Part shown: positions 15,493-24,263 of the stretch, piece after piece | How positions within the stretch are numbered: position 1 is the first letter of the stretch | Layout of the letters: every line of letters begins with the position of its first letter | NCBI GenBank assembly: GCA_027071315.1 | Contig: JALSUP010000181.1 | Coordinates: 1-53,019 of the forward strand | Direction of reading: 5' to 3' | DNA length: 53,019 nucleotides | Source: Sulfurovum sp. | GTDB taxonomy: Bacteria > Campylobacterota > Campylobacteria > Campylobacterales > Sulfurovaceae | Made by a program: the position numbers and the translations under genes | Notes under the pieces: model-generated | Told to the model about the DNA's origin: nothing | What the model saw: only the letters and a program-made list of their open reading frames with translations | Database searches by the model: none

Positions 15493-16821
15493 ATGGTTGA
15501 AAGATATTCAAGACCGGAGATGGCAGAAAAGTGGACACAGTATGCACGTTATGCAGCATGGCTGGAAGTGGAAAAAGCAGCAGTGAAGGCATGGGCAAGA
15601 CTGGGGAAGATCCCTCAGGAAGATGCGGACAAGATCGTTAAGAATGCAAAGTTCTCCGTAGAACGCATTGAAGAGATAGAGGCAGTGACAAGACATGACC
15701 TCATTGCATTCAATACTTCTGTTTCTGAAAGTCTGGGTGACGAGTCCAGATGGTTCCACTACGGTATGACCTCTTCGGATGCTGTCGATACAGGTGTGGC
15801 GCTGCAGATGAGAGACTCTCTGAATATCATTATCGCTGATGTCAAAATGCTGATGGCGTCCATTAAGAAACGTGCACTTGAGCACAAAATGACACTGATG
15901 GTGGGAAGAAGCCACGGTATTCACGGTGAGCCTATTACTTTCGGTCTCACGCTTGCTGTCTGGTATGATGAAATGGCACGTCACCTCAAGAATCTTGAAG
16001 AGACCATGGATGTGATCTCTGTAGGGCAGATCTCCGGTGCCATGGGTAACTTTGCACACGCGCCGCTTGAGCTTGAAGAGTATGCTATGGCAGAGCTTGG
16101 ACTCAAGCCTGAACCATGTTCGAACCAGGTGGTACACAGAGACAGATATGCACGTCTTGCTACGGCATTGGCACTTATGGCCTCTTCTATTGAAAAGTTC
16201 GCTGTACAGGTACGCCACCTTCAGCGTACAGAAGTCTATGAAGTGGAAGAGTATTTTGCCAAAGGGCAGAAAGGTTCTTCAGCCATGCCGCACAAAAGAA
16301 ACCCGATCCTGACAGAAAACATCACGGGACTGGCCAGAACTATCAGATCATTTGCTATGCCGGCCATGGAAAATGTCGCACTCTGGCATGAAAGAGATAT
16401 CTCCCACTCTTCCAATGAAAGATTCTGGCTTCCTGATGCCTTTATTACTTCTGACTTTATGCTGCACAGAATGAACAATGTCATTGCCAATCTTACGGTG
16501 ATGCCGGAGAATATGATGAAGAACCTGAACCTGACAGGCGGGCTTGTCTTCTCCCAAAGAGTATTGCTTGAGCTTCCTCTTGCCGGTGTAAGCCGTGAAG
16601 ATGCGTACAGAATCGTGCAAAGAAATGCAATGAAAGTCTGGGAAGAGATCCAGCAGGGAAGACCGAGTACCAATGAGAAGGGTGAGTCGCTTTACCTTCA
16701 GTATCTGCTTGCGGATGATGAGTTAAGAGAGTCTCTTTCGGAAGAGCAGATCCGTGAGTGTTTCAACTTTGACTATTATACAAAGAATGTAGATAAAATA
16801 TTCGCCAGAGTATTCAAATAA
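15493..16821 (+). CDS. purB: Adenylosuccinate lyase
   Basis: A 442-residue homotetrameric lyase of the fumarase/aspartase superfamily, acting twice in purine synthesis (SAICAR to AICAR, adenylosuccinate to AMP). The superfamily signature Gly-Ser-Ser-Ala-Met-Pro-His-Lys-Arg-Asn-Pro is near residue 260. The His-Gly-Ile-His-Gly-Glu-Pro active-site loop is at 141-147 and Thr-Ser-Ser-Asp at 93-96. The ATG at 15493, with AAAGGT upstream, gives the standard N-terminus; an upstream GTG (15469) is not supported. It is transcribed divergently from the RluA-family gene. Confidence 0.97.
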   Translation: MVERYSRPEMAEKWTQYARYAAWLEVEKAAVKAWARLGKIPQEDADKIVKNAKFSVERIEEIEAVTRHDLIAFNTSVSESLGDESRWFHYGMTSSDAVDTGVALQMRDSLNIIIADVKMLMASIKKRALEHKMTLMVGRSHGIHGEPITFGLTLAVWYDEMARHLKNLEETMDVISVGQISGAMGNFAHAPLELEEYAMAELGLKPEPCSNQVVHRDRYARLATALALMASSIEKFAVQVRHLQRTEVYEVEEYFAKGQKGSSAMPHKRNPILTENITGLARTIRSFAMPAMENVALWHERDISHSSNERFWLPDAFITSDFMLHRMNNVIANLTVMPENMMKNLNLTGGLVFSQRVLLELPLAGVSREDAYRIVQRNAMKVWEEIQQGRPSTNEKGESLYLQYLLADDELRESLSEEQIRECFNFDYYTKNVDKIFARVFK

Positions 16822-16834
16822 TAAACAATGCACA

Positions 16835-16852
16835 GGGTGGGAAATCCCACCC
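16835..16852 (+). terminator. Terminator-like hairpin after purB
   Basis: A near-perfect palindrome GGGTGGGAAATCCCACCC, 13 bases after the purB stop, without a strong U-run. It could equally be a REP unit. Confidence 0.55.
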
Positions 16853-17003
16853 ACACTACTTCTCCAAAACTATCATCTCCTCTTATGTAAACATTGCCTA
16901 AAAATGATACAGAAATTAACAAATATACAAGCATTATTTGAGTAAAATCAATTTAATATTATGACCTCTGGACAAGGGGTTTTCAGACAAATCGGGAGTA
17001 GAG

Positions 17004-19373
17004 ATGATCAGAGTTGTAAAGCGTAACGGCAGAGTAGAGACATTGGATGTATCGAAGATCCAAAAGTATACATTGGCATCGGTAGAAGGCCTTTCCGGCG
17101 TAAGCCAGAGTGAGTTGGAAGTCGATGCAAAACTACAGTTCCGCGATATGATCAGTACGGAAGAGATCCAGACAACACTCATTAAAACGGCTGTTGACAA
17201 AATTGATATTGACAGACCCAACTGGACGTTTGTCGCTTCAAGACTTTTCCTTTACGACATTTACCACAAGGCAACAGGCTTTACAGGCTATAACCATTTG
17301 AATGAATACTTTGCACGCGGGGAGAAAGAGGGGCGTATCGTACTGGGACTCAAAGACAAGTATGACCTTGAGGATCTGAATGCCTACCTGAAGCCTGAAC
17401 GTGACCTTCAGTTCACTTACCTTGGTATTCGTACCTTGTATGACAGATACCTGCTTAAAGACAAAAAAGGCTCGCCTATAGAGCTTCCTCAGCAGCTTTT
17501 CATGGGTGTGGCAATGTTCCTGGCGCAAAATGAATTTGACTGTCAGACATGGGCAAAGAAGTTTTATGACATCCTGTCAAAGTTTGAAGTCATGGCAGCG
17601 ACACCTACCCTGTCAAATGCAAGAACACCAAGACATCAGTTAAGCTCCTGTTACATCGGGTCAACACCTGACAACATTGAAGGGATCTTTGACGGGTACA
17701 AAGAGATGGCATTGCTTTCCAAGTTTGGTGGCGGTATCGGATGGGACTGGTCTCTGGTACGTGGTATGGGGTCTTACATTGACGGGCATAAACATGCTGC
17801 GGGAGGGATCGTTCCTTTCCTTAAGATCGCCAATGATGTTGCTATTGCCGTTGATCAGCTGGGGACACGTAAGGGTGCCATTGCTGTTTACATTGAGCCC
17901 TGGCATGTTGACATCAGAGACTTCCTTGACTTGAAAAAGAACTCAGGTGAAGAGCGTCGTAGAGCCCATGATCTCTTCCCTGCCATCTGGTTGAATGACC
18001 TCTTCATGTCAAGAGTAGAAGCCGATGAAATGTGGACACTCTTCGATCCTTTTGAAGTGACAGAGTTGACAAGCCTTTATGGTGAAGCATTTGAGAAACG
18101 TTATATTGAACTGGAAAACTCGGAAGAGGAAATTACCCGTGAACGTGTTTCTGCCAAAGGCTTGTGGAAAGAGATGCTGCGTTCCTACTTTGAGACAGGA
18201 AATCCTTTCCTTACCTTTAAAGACACAGCAAACAGAGCCAACCCGAACAAGCATGTGGGTGTCATTCGTTCCACAAACCTGTGTACGGAGATCTTCCAGA
18301 ATACAGGACCCAATACGTACAGAACACAGTTTACATTTGATGACGGCACAGTAGAAGCCTATGATGAAAACGAGATATTGACAGTTGACACAGGCGTAAG
18401 TAAACCGGCAAAGAAAGTCACTGCCCTTGACAGCCTGAACGGTAAACAGATATGGATCGTTGACAAAGAGAAAACAGACGGCGATACAGCGGTCTGTAAC
18501 CTCGCTTCTGTCAACCTGTCAAAAGTCAATACCCAGGAAGACCTGGAGCGTGTCGTGCCTATTGCCACACGTATGCTTGACAATGTGATTGACTTGAACT
18601 TCTACCCTCTGGCAAAAGTAAAGCGGACCAATGAGAAGTCACGCTCCATCGGACTGGGTGTCATGGGTGAAGCGCAGATGCTTGCAGAAGCAGGTGTTGA
18701 GTGGGGAAGTTATGAGCACTTTACAAAGATCGATGAAGTGATGGAGTCTTTCTCTTACTATATCATTAAAGAGTCAAGTAACCTGGCTTTGGAAAAAGGT
18801 GCCTACCCGACCTTTGAAGGTTCAGACTGGTCAAAAGGTATTTTCCCAATTGACAAAGCCAATGAGAATGCCTGTAAACTTGTTGACAGAGGCGGTCTCT
18901 TCGGTTACAACCATGACTGGCAGGCGCTGAGAGAAAAAGTCAAAACAGACGGTATGAGAAACGGTTACCTGATGGCGATTGCCCCGACTTCGTCCATCTC
19001 TATTTTGACAGGTACGACACAGGCGATCGAACCGGTCTATAAAAGAAAGTGGTTTGAAGAGAACCTTTCAGGACTCATTCCTGTGGTGGCACCAAACCTC
19101 TCTCCTGAGACATGGGAGTATTATGTCCCTGCCTATGACCTGAACCAAAATGTGCTTATTAAAGCCGGAGCGATCCGTCAGAAGTGGCTCGACCAGGGTC
19201 AGTCTCTGAATATCTTTATTACACTCGATAAAGCTTCGGGTAAATATTTGAATGAGATCTACATGAATGCCTGGAAGTTCGGATTGAAGTCGACCTACTA
19301 TCTAAGATCCCAGTCTCCTGAGTCTTCCGGAGATGTGGAAGACCGTTCGCAGGAATGTGTTGGGTGTCAGTAG
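17004..19373 (+). CDS. nrdA: Ribonucleoside-diphosphate reductase alpha subunit (class Ia)
   Basis: A 789-residue large subunit reducing ribonucleotides to deoxyribonucleotides with NrdB as radical source. An ATP-cone allosteric domain occupies about residues 1-95. Active-site Cys are in Ser-Ser-Cys-Tyr, Asn-Leu-Cys-Thr-Glu and Val-Cys-Asn-Leu-Ala. The radical-relay Tyr-Tyr pair is in Ser-Thr-Tyr-Tyr-Leu-Arg, and the C-terminal redox tail ends Glu-Cys-Val-Gly-Cys-Gln. All catalytic positions are present. nrdB lies 3 kb downstream, separated by gltA and ppnP, so the subunits are not in one operon here. Confidence 0.96.
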   Translation: MIRVVKRNGRVETLDVSKIQKYTLASVEGLSGVSQSELEVDAKLQFRDMISTEEIQTTLIKTAVDKIDIDRPNWTFVASRLFLYDIYHKATGFTGYNHLNEYFARGEKEGRIVLGLKDKYDLEDLNAYLKPERDLQFTYLGIRTLYDRYLLKDKKGSPIELPQQLFMGVAMFLAQNEFDCQTWAKKFYDILSKFEVMAATPTLSNARTPRHQLSSCYIGSTPDNIEGIFDGYKEMALLSKFGGGIGWDWSLVRGMGSYIDGHKHAAGGIVPFLKIANDVAIAVDQLGTRKGAIAVYIEPWHVDIRDFLDLKKNSGEERRRAHDLFPAIWLNDLFMSRVEADEMWTLFDPFEVTELTSLYGEAFEKRYIELENSEEEITRERVSAKGLWKEMLRSYFETGNPFLTFKDTANRANPNKHVGVIRSTNLCTEIFQNTGPNTYRTQFTFDDGTVEAYDENEILTVDTGVSKPAKKVTALDSLNGKQIWIVDKEKTDGDTAVCNLASVNLSKVNTQEDLERVVPIATRMLDNVIDLNFYPLAKVKRTNEKSRSIGLGVMGEAQMLAEAGVEWGSYEHFTKIDEVMESFSYYIIKESSNLALEKGAYPTFEGSDWSKGIFPIDKANENACKLVDRGGLFGYNHDWQALREKVKTDGMRNGYLMAIAPTSSISILTGTTQAIEPVYKRKWFEENLSGLIPVVAPNLSPETWEYYVPAYDLNQNVLIKAGAIRQKWLDQGQSLNIFITLDKASGKYLNEIYMNAWKFGLKSTYYLRSQSPESSGDVEDRSQECVGCQ

Positions 19374-19402
19374 TAGTCATTTCTATTTTAAAATTTTCGT
19401 AG

Positions 19403-19420
19403 GGTGCGTAATCACGCACC
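19403..19420 (+). terminator. REP-type hairpin after nrdA
   Basis: GGTGCGT-AATC-ACGCACC, a 7-bp stem with a 4-base loop, 29 bases after the nrdA stop. The GTAGGGTGCG context is a common bacterial REP motif. Confidence 0.55.
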
Positions 19421-19510
19421 ACATCATAAAGACTGCATGTAAAAATATCTTTGCCGAAAGGCTTTAATATTGCTTCTCTTTTTTATTCCTGTTTCTTTTT
19501 AATTTAAATT

Positions 19511-19770
19511 GTGGCGTTGTTCTTCTCTTCATTTTTTTAGAAAAAACGAAGCAAAAAATCGTCATCTCTCTCGAATCACTCCGCTTTCAAGGTCGTTCGA
19601 GATGACAGGTAGAGCAATTTAATGGCTTGGCTTTCGCCGGATGCTTTATTTTCATAGAAAGATATAATGATTTACTGTGCGAAAAACTAATGCCCATAAA
19701 AAATTTACTTGCAATAAAAATTTATTCAACACGCCAGCAGTTTGTGGTTTTTTCTTTTTTGGTTACTTCT
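19511..19770 (+). repeat. MITE-like repeat, copy B (right end interrupted)
   Basis: It begins GTGGCGTTGTT (19511-19521), the terminal inverted repeat seen in copy C, and continues with the shared hairpin module (CGTCATCTC...GAGATGAC) and the TTTGTGGTTTTTT module. The right terminus is missing: at 19771 the sequence changes to a different palindromic element. It lies in the 635-base gap between nrdA and gltA, which holds no gene. Confidence 0.75.
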
Positions 19771-19910
19771 AGCTCGTTCCCATCATCTTGATGGGAATGC
19801 ATACTTCGCTTCAAATTTCAAAACAACTACAATCCATCGCTAGATGAAAGAAAAACCAAAATAAGACAAAAATTCTGATATGCATTCCCACGCAGAGCAT
19901 GGGAACGAGC
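19771..19910. repeat. REP-pair element inserted at the end of copy B
   Basis: The arms 19771-19803 and 19879-19910 are inverted repeats (AGCTCGTTCCCAT...GGGAATGCATA and complement), each itself a small hairpin. The GCTCGTTCCCA...TGGGAATGCA motif is one I recall as a widespread REP type associated with Y1 transposases. About 75 bases without a gene lie between the arms. Confidence 0.7.
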
Positions 19911-20008
19911 CTTTATTGCCAGAAACACTATTTATAGTACCTAACACGTAAAATAAGCCACTTTAAACCCTTTTTTAACCCATGGTATGGAAAATAAAAT
20001 AAAAACGC

Positions 20009-21292
20009 TTATTTCCCACGGTATAATTGCCGTGGACGGGCGATCTTCGACGTCTCATCTTTTTTAAACTCTATCCATTGTGTTATCCAACCCACAGTAC
20101 GACCAATCACAAATATAGGTGTAAACATCGATTTTGGAATTTGAAGGGCGGTTAAAATAATGCCTGTGTAAAAATCAATATTCGGGTAGAGGTTGCGTGA
20201 AATGAAATAGTCGTCATTTAAAGCGATCTCTTCTATCTTTCTGGCGATAGCCATGAGTTCTGTATTGAGATTCAGTTCAACTCTCAGTTCATCCTGCAAA
20301 CCTTTGAGTATTTTGGCACGCGGATCAAAGTTTTTGTAGACACGGTGCCCGAAGCCCATAAGCCTGAAATCATCATCGGGGTCTTTGGCTCTCTCTATGA
20401 AAGCCTCTACTTTGTCTACCGAGCCAATCAGCTCCAGTTGTGCAATAACCGATTCATTGGCACCGCCGTGGGCACGACCCCAGAGTGCAGAGATACCTGA
20501 AGAGATGGCCACATAAGGGTGGGCACCGGTAGAGGCAACGCCGCGTACCACCGTGGTCGAAGCATTCTGCTCATGGTCTGCGTGCAGGGTGAAGATGGTA
20601 TCGAGGGCGCGTACTTCCACCTCTTTGATCTCTTCGTGTCCTGTGGCACAGAGGTGCATCTTGCCGCCGGGGTAGGCACGCATCATGGTCAGGAAGTTTT
20701 TGGTAAATCCCAGGTCTATATCAGGTTGAATGAAGGGAATACCGAGAGAGTGGCGGTAGGAGAAGGCAGCAATGGTCGGGATCTTTGAAATGATACGCCT
20801 GGCCATCTCCTGATAGCCTGCGTCATCCTGACAGCTTTTGTGGTCATCATAAAAAGTAGAGAGGGCGGTGACTGCGGCAGAAAGGGTTGCCATGGGGTGT
20901 GCATTGTCGGGGAAGGCAGCAAAAAGATGTCTCAATCCTTCATGCAAAAAGGCACGGTGTCTGATTTCCAGATCAAAATCCTGCAAGGTATCTTTGTCCG
21001 GCAGTTCACCTGTCAGCAGCAGATAGCAGGTCTCCATGTAGCTGTGTTCAGTGGCCAGTGTTTCAATGGGCACACCACGGTAGCGCAGTTCGCCTTTTGC
21101 CCCGTCTATGAAAGTAACGGTCGAAGTACAGGAGGCGGTGGACGTGTAGCCGGGGTCATAGGTGAAAAGACCGCTGTCTTTAAAAAAACTGCGCAGGTCA
21201 AGAACGGAAGGACCTCTTGTACCTTCAAGTATGGGGTATTCGTAGCTTTGTTTTGTCTGATTGTTGGTGAGGGTAAAAGATTGTTTTGACAT
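20009..21292 (-). CDS. gltA: Citrate synthase (type II)
   Basis: A 427-residue hexameric-type citrate synthase condensing acetyl-CoA and oxaloacetate, at the entry to the (possibly reductive or split) TCA cycle. The catalytic residues are His in Leu-His-Ala-Asp-His-Glu-Gln, His in Phe-Gly-His-Arg-Val-Tyr, and Asp in Asn-Ile-Asp-Phe-Tyr. The start is supported by AAGGAG nine bases upstream. A long-hairpin repeat (21315-21580) begins 23 bases before the start, within its promoter region, and could affect its expression. Confidence 0.96.
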   Translation of the reverse strand: MSKQSFTLTNNQTKQSYEYPILEGTRGPSVLDLRSFFKDSGLFTYDPGYTSTASCTSTVTFIDGAKGELRYRGVPIETLATEHSYMETCYLLLTGELPDKDTLQDFDLEIRHRAFLHEGLRHLFAAFPDNAHPMATLSAAVTALSTFYDDHKSCQDDAGYQEMARRIISKIPTIAAFSYRHSLGIPFIQPDIDLGFTKNFLTMMRAYPGGKMHLCATGHEEIKEVEVRALDTIFTLHADHEQNASTTVVRGVASTGAHPYVAISSGISALWGRAHGGANESVIAQLELIGSVDKVEAFIERAKDPDDDFRLMGFGHRVYKNFDPRAKILKGLQDELRVELNLNTELMAIARKIEEIALNDDYFISRNLYPNIDFYTGIILTALQIPKSMFTPIFVIGRTVGWITQWIEFKKDETSKIARPRQLYRGK

Positions 21293-21314
21293 GAAAGACT
21301 CCTTCTACGGATAT

Positions 21315-21580
21315 TTGAACCCTCTGCACAACCTAGCCGTTCACAACATCTCTAGCTTTTTTCTAGGTTAGGCACTCTTTTGAAAGCCTAGCCATAGCTA
21401 AGGTGAAAAAGAGTAACAACGCATAGGCAAGCTAGTGATGCCTGAAGGGTGGGCTTTGCAAACGCAATCTTGCACAAGATATTTACTTCGTCTTAGCTAT
21501 GGCTAGGACTCATAAATCTCTTGCACAATCTCACATTTTCAAAACCCATTGTGAATGTCTAGGTTGTTCAGAGTGTTCAA
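21315..21580. repeat. Long-hairpin dispersed repeat, copy 2
   Basis: The core (21341-21555) matches copy 1 at about 90% by eye, including the inner inverted pair (CCTAGCCATAGCTAAG / CTTAGCTATGGCTAGG). The outer arms 21315-21346 and 21549-21580 are a 32-base inverted repeat with four mismatches. Beyond the shared CACAA/TTGTG junction they have no resemblance to the arms of copy 1. The element lies between divergent gltA and ppnP, so it cannot be only a transcription terminator. Confidence 0.85.
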
Positions 21581-21639
21581 GAGTAAGTCTAGCCTCATTG
21601 TGTAGAATCGCTGTGTAATCATCTTTGCAGATATTTTGC

Positions 21640-21645
21640 TATAAT
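21640..21645 (+). promoter_or_regulatory. -10 box of ppnP
   Basis: TTTTGCTATAAT contains TATAAT, 23 bases upstream of the ppnP ATG; no -35 box is evident. Confidence 0.6.
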
Positions 21646-21667
21646 TCTTTCAAAAAAGGTGTTGAGC

Positions 21668-21979
21668 ATGACAAAATTTGAAAATGTAGAAGTAGAGATA
21701 GCGGGAAACAGTTATTTTGACGGAGCGGTCACTAGCCGTACAGTGAACTTTGCGGACGGCAGTAAAAAAACCCTTGGTTTTATGTTGCCCGGAGAGTATG
21801 AGTTCGGTACGGCTGCGGCTGAACTGATGGAAATTACGTCAGGAGAGCTGGATGTCAAACTGCCGGGTTCAGATGCCTGGGTCAGCATCAAAGGTGGAGA
21901 ATCTTTTTCTGTGCCGGCCGACAGTAAGTTTCAGGTGAAGGTGAGATCTGTGACCGATTACTGCTGCTCGTATTTATAA
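21668..21979 (+). CDS. ppnP: Pyrimidine/purine nucleoside phosphorylase (DUF1255)
   Basis: A 103-residue cupin-fold protein of the PpnP family, which phosphorolyses purine and pyrimidine nucleosides in vitro. The characteristic Asn-Ser-Tyr-Phe-Asp-Gly-x-Val-x-Ser-Arg-Thr-Val block is at 14-26, and Leu-Gly-Phe-Met-Leu-Pro-Gly-Glu-Tyr-Glu-Phe-Gly follows. The length is normal. The ATG at 21668, with AAAAAAGG upstream, is preferred to a GTG at 21659. It is a single gene with its own promoter, near other nucleotide genes (nrdA, nrdB). Confidence 0.9.
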   Translation: MTKFENVEVEIAGNSYFDGAVTSRTVNFADGSKKTLGFMLPGEYEFGTAAAELMEITSGELDVKLPGSDAWVSIKGGESFSVPADSKFQVKVRSVTDYCCSYL

Positions 21980-22027
21980 TTGACGGGTTCAATTATCGTA
22001 ATACACAAACAGTACACACAGAAAAAC

Positions 22028-22110
22028 TATAATACCGACATGAAGATCGGAGAGTGTCATCCCTCCCTCCCCTTATTTAGACACTCATCCCTTCAACGGG
22101 TCGGTCTTCA
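22028..22110 (+). ncRNA. Candidate small structured RNA with a C-rich loop
   Basis: TATAAT at 22028-22033 would start a transcript near 22040 that folds into a 9-bp stem (22041-22049 with 22102-22110, one G-U pair) enclosing a 7-bp stem GAGTGTC/GACACTC (22052-22058, 22080-22086). The 21-base loop contains CCCTCCCTCCCC. A second hairpin (22112-22189) with a T-run inside follows. No reading frame is seen. The C/U-rich loop recalls antisense sRNAs that pair with G-rich leaders. It is predicted from sequence only. Confidence 0.4.
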
Positions 22111-22111
22111 C

Positions 22112-22189
22112 GGTAACTTTTCGATGATTTATACCTTCTCCCTTTTTTTGGTATGAGCTCCTTATCAATTATTTTTTTGAAAAGTTACC
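22112..22189. repeat. Palindromic structure following the sRNA candidate
   Basis: An 11-bp perfect inverted repeat GGTAACTTTTC/GAAAAGTTACC with an inner ATACC/GGTAT pair and a T-run (22143-22149) between. It could be a terminator for the upstream RNA or another REP-like unit. Confidence 0.5.
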
Positions 22190-22203
22190 TTTACTACAGA
22201 CCT

Positions 22204-22369
22204 TTAGTCATTTCCCCAGCCGTGCATACGTCTGGCAACGATCACATCATACTCCGTAAATATATCATCTATAATGGCTGCCTTCGGAAAAATGCATCAC
22301 ACGCTGTGCGGGTTTATTTTGTATAATTTCCAGGAGTTGGTCGACCTGGTCCAGTTCAATATTTTTCAT
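22204..22369 (-). pseudogene. Small frameshifted reading frame
   Basis: On the minus strand an ATG at 22367-22369 opens a 30-codon frame that runs into a stop. A shift near Ser-Glu-Gly (about 22278) continues to a natural-looking C-terminus (Ile-Ile-Asp-Asp-Ile-Phe-Thr-Glu-Tyr-Asp and onward, stop at 22204). The span of 166 bases is one more than a multiple of three, consistent with a single insertion. No clear ribosome-binding site and no recognised family. It may be a remnant or noise. Confidence 0.3.
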
Positions 22370-22402
22370 AGTAAAAGTGTAGCCAAAAATCAGTCTAAAA
22401 GT

Positions 22403-22408
22403 GTATAA
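22403..22408 (+). promoter_or_regulatory. -10 box of nrdB
   Basis: AGTGTATAAT contains a perfect TATAAT that overlaps an in-frame ATG at 22408. If this is the -10, transcription starts near 22415 and the first usable start codon is ATG 22441, which has AAGG (22431-22434) at good spacing. Confidence 0.6.
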
Positions 22409-22440
22409 TGTTTGATATTAAAAATCAAGCAAGGTATAGA

Positions 22441-23460
22441 ATGTTACGTAAAAAGATTTACAATCCGGAATCTAAAGAAACAACCAATGAAAGACGTATT
22501 TTTGGTGGAAACCCCACCGGAATTTTTGAGTTGAACGATATCAAATATCAGTGGGCCTATAACCTTTGGGAAATGATGCTCAATAACACCTGGTTCCCGA
22601 AAGAAGTCGATATGACAAGAGATGTCAATGACTATAAACAGCTCACCGATGCTGAAAAATCTGCCTATGACAAGGTACTGGCACAGTTGATCTTTATGGA
22701 CTCACTGCAGACCAATAACATTATAGACAATCTCAACCCTTTTATTACTTCACCGGAAGTCAATCTCATTCTGGTAAGACAAGCTTTTGAAGAGGCACTG
22801 CACTCACAGAGTTATGCCGTCATGGTTGACAGTATTTCGACCAATTCAAAAGAGATCTATGAGCTTTGGAGGAGAGACATGAAGCTCAAATCGAAAAATG
22901 ATGCCATTGCCAAAATTTATGAAGAGCTCTCTTCCAATCCAAGCGATACCAATATTGTCAAAGCGATGTTCGCCAACCAGATACTTGAGGGTATCTACTT
23001 CTACAGCGGGTTTGCCTACCTTTATACGCTGGCACGTTCAGACAAAATGCTGGGAACCGCACAAATGATCCGTTTTATTCAAAGAGATGAAGTGACGCAC
23101 CTGCTTCTTTTCCAGAATATGATCAATACGACTAAAAAAGAGAGACCGGAACTCTTTACCGAAGAGCTCATTGCCGATGTCTACAAAATGTTTGAAGATG
23201 CGGTAAAGCTTGAGTGTGAATGGGGTGCATACATTACACAGGGGCAGATACTCGGATTGACAGATGAGATCATCGAGCAGTATATCAAGTACCTGGCAGA
23301 CAAAAGACTGCATGCTGTTGGTCTGGAGAAGCTTTATAATGTTGAACACCCTATTAAATGGGTTGACAACTTTTCACAGTTCAATGACCAGAAAACAAAC
23401 TTCTTTGAAGGAAATGTAACCAATTATTCCAAAGGAAGTTTGGACTTAGACGACTTTTAG
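22441..23460 (+). CDS. nrdB: Ribonucleoside-diphosphate reductase beta subunit (class Ia)
   Basis: A 339-residue ferritin-like subunit that houses the di-iron tyrosyl radical for NrdA. Iron ligands visible are Asp87, Glu118 and His121 (Glu-Glu-Ala-Leu-His), the Glu in Gln-Ile-Leu-Glu-Gly, and Glu/His in Asp-Glu-Val-Thr-His. The radical Tyr125 is kept in Ser-Gln-Ser-Tyr. The start at 22441 is preferred because the upstream ATG (22408) overlaps the -10 box and relatives begin with Arg-Lys-Lys-Ile-Tyr-Asn-Pro. It leads a rightward run of five genes. Confidence 0.95.
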   Translation: MLRKKIYNPESKETTNERRIFGGNPTGIFELNDIKYQWAYNLWEMMLNNTWFPKEVDMTRDVNDYKQLTDAEKSAYDKVLAQLIFMDSLQTNNIIDNLNPFITSPEVNLILVRQAFEEALHSQSYAVMVDSISTNSKEIYELWRRDMKLKSKNDAIAKIYEELSSNPSDTNIVKAMFANQILEGIYFYSGFAYLYTLARSDKMLGTAQMIRFIQRDEVTHLLLFQNMINTTKKERPELFTEELIADVYKMFEDAVKLECEWGAYITQGQILGLTDEIIEQYIKYLADKRLHAVGLEKLYNVEHPIKWVDNFSQFNDQKTNFFEGNVTNYSKGSLDLDDF

Positions 23461-23468
23461 GAGAGACT

Positions 23469-24203
23469 ATGATACGAACCATCCCCAAGAACATAGATGT
23501 GGCAGTACTTCAGCTTGCCTCGGCAAAACGCTATCAGGAAAATCTTGACAGGCTTTTGACATATATCGCTGAGCACCATGACAAGCAGGTGATCGTGGCT
23601 CCGGAAGTCTTTTTGACAGGCTATGATTATGAACATTTGACCACGGCAGCAAAGTTTTCAGCCAAAGCACTGAAGATCTTGAAACAGGAAGTCAATGAGC
23701 AAATTGTGGTATTGACACTTATCTTGGAAGAGGGGGATGGTTTTGTCAATCAAGCCGTCGTGATCCACCGGCATAAAGTGATCTACAGGCAGAACAAAGT
23801 CAAACTCTTCAAACTGGGCGACGAAGACCTCTATTTTCATGCAGGGAAAAAGAAGAAGATCGTCCCTTTTGAGATCGACGGGGTCAAGTATGCCATTCTT
23901 ATCTGTTTTGAACTGCGTTTTAAAGACCTATGGAAACAGGTCGAGGGTGTGGATGTTGTGATCGTCCCTGCGCGCTGGGGACTGCTGCGCAAAAAGCATT
24001 TGGAAATTCTCTCGTCCGCTCTGGCCGTCATGAACCAGTGTTATGTGCTGGTCTCAAATTCAGCCGATGCCGATATGGCAAGTTCTTCTTCCATCATTTC
24101 TCCTTATGGCAGTGTGGTACAGGATGACAGCCTAAGTGTTGTAGAGGGTGTCATCGATTTCCGTGAAATCAGGAAGATGCGTCGTTATATCGTCATGGAC
24201 TAG
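23469..24203 (+). CDS. Carbon-nitrogen hydrolase (nitrilase superfamily)
   Basis: A 244-residue amidase-type hydrolase with the Glu-Lys-Cys triad visible: Glu46 in Ala-Pro-Glu-Val-Phe, Lys110 in Arg-Gln-Asn-Lys, and Cys146 in Ile-Cys-Phe-Glu-Leu-Arg. The start is set by AGGAG, with only eight bases after the nrdB stop, so they are probably co-transcribed. The second residue of the Lys motif differs from the common Tyr-Arg-Lys, so the substrate cannot be inferred. Candidates include omega-amidase or N-carbamoyl hydrolase types. Cytosolic. Confidence 0.85.
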   Translation: MIRTIPKNIDVAVLQLASAKRYQENLDRLLTYIAEHHDKQVIVAPEVFLTGYDYEHLTTAAKFSAKALKILKQEVNEQIVVLTLILEEGDGFVNQAVVIHRHKVIYRQNKVKLFKLGDEDLYFHAGKKKKIVPFEIDGVKYAILICFELRFKDLWKQVEGVDVVIVPARWGLLRKKHLEILSSALAVMNQCYVLVSNSADADMASSSSIISPYGSVVQDDSLSVVEGVIDFREIRKMRRYIVMD

Positions 24204-24263
24204 AGCTTCCTAAAGCAACTTTAGGTAAAATTCGCTTATTAAAGTTTGAGGATAGAGACAGAG

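Noticed and set aside
22408-22440. Eleven-codon N-terminal extension of NrdB
   Set aside because: The ATG at 22408 overlaps the TATAAT box, lacks a ribosome-binding site, and is absent from the N-terminus expected of Campylobacterota NrdB.
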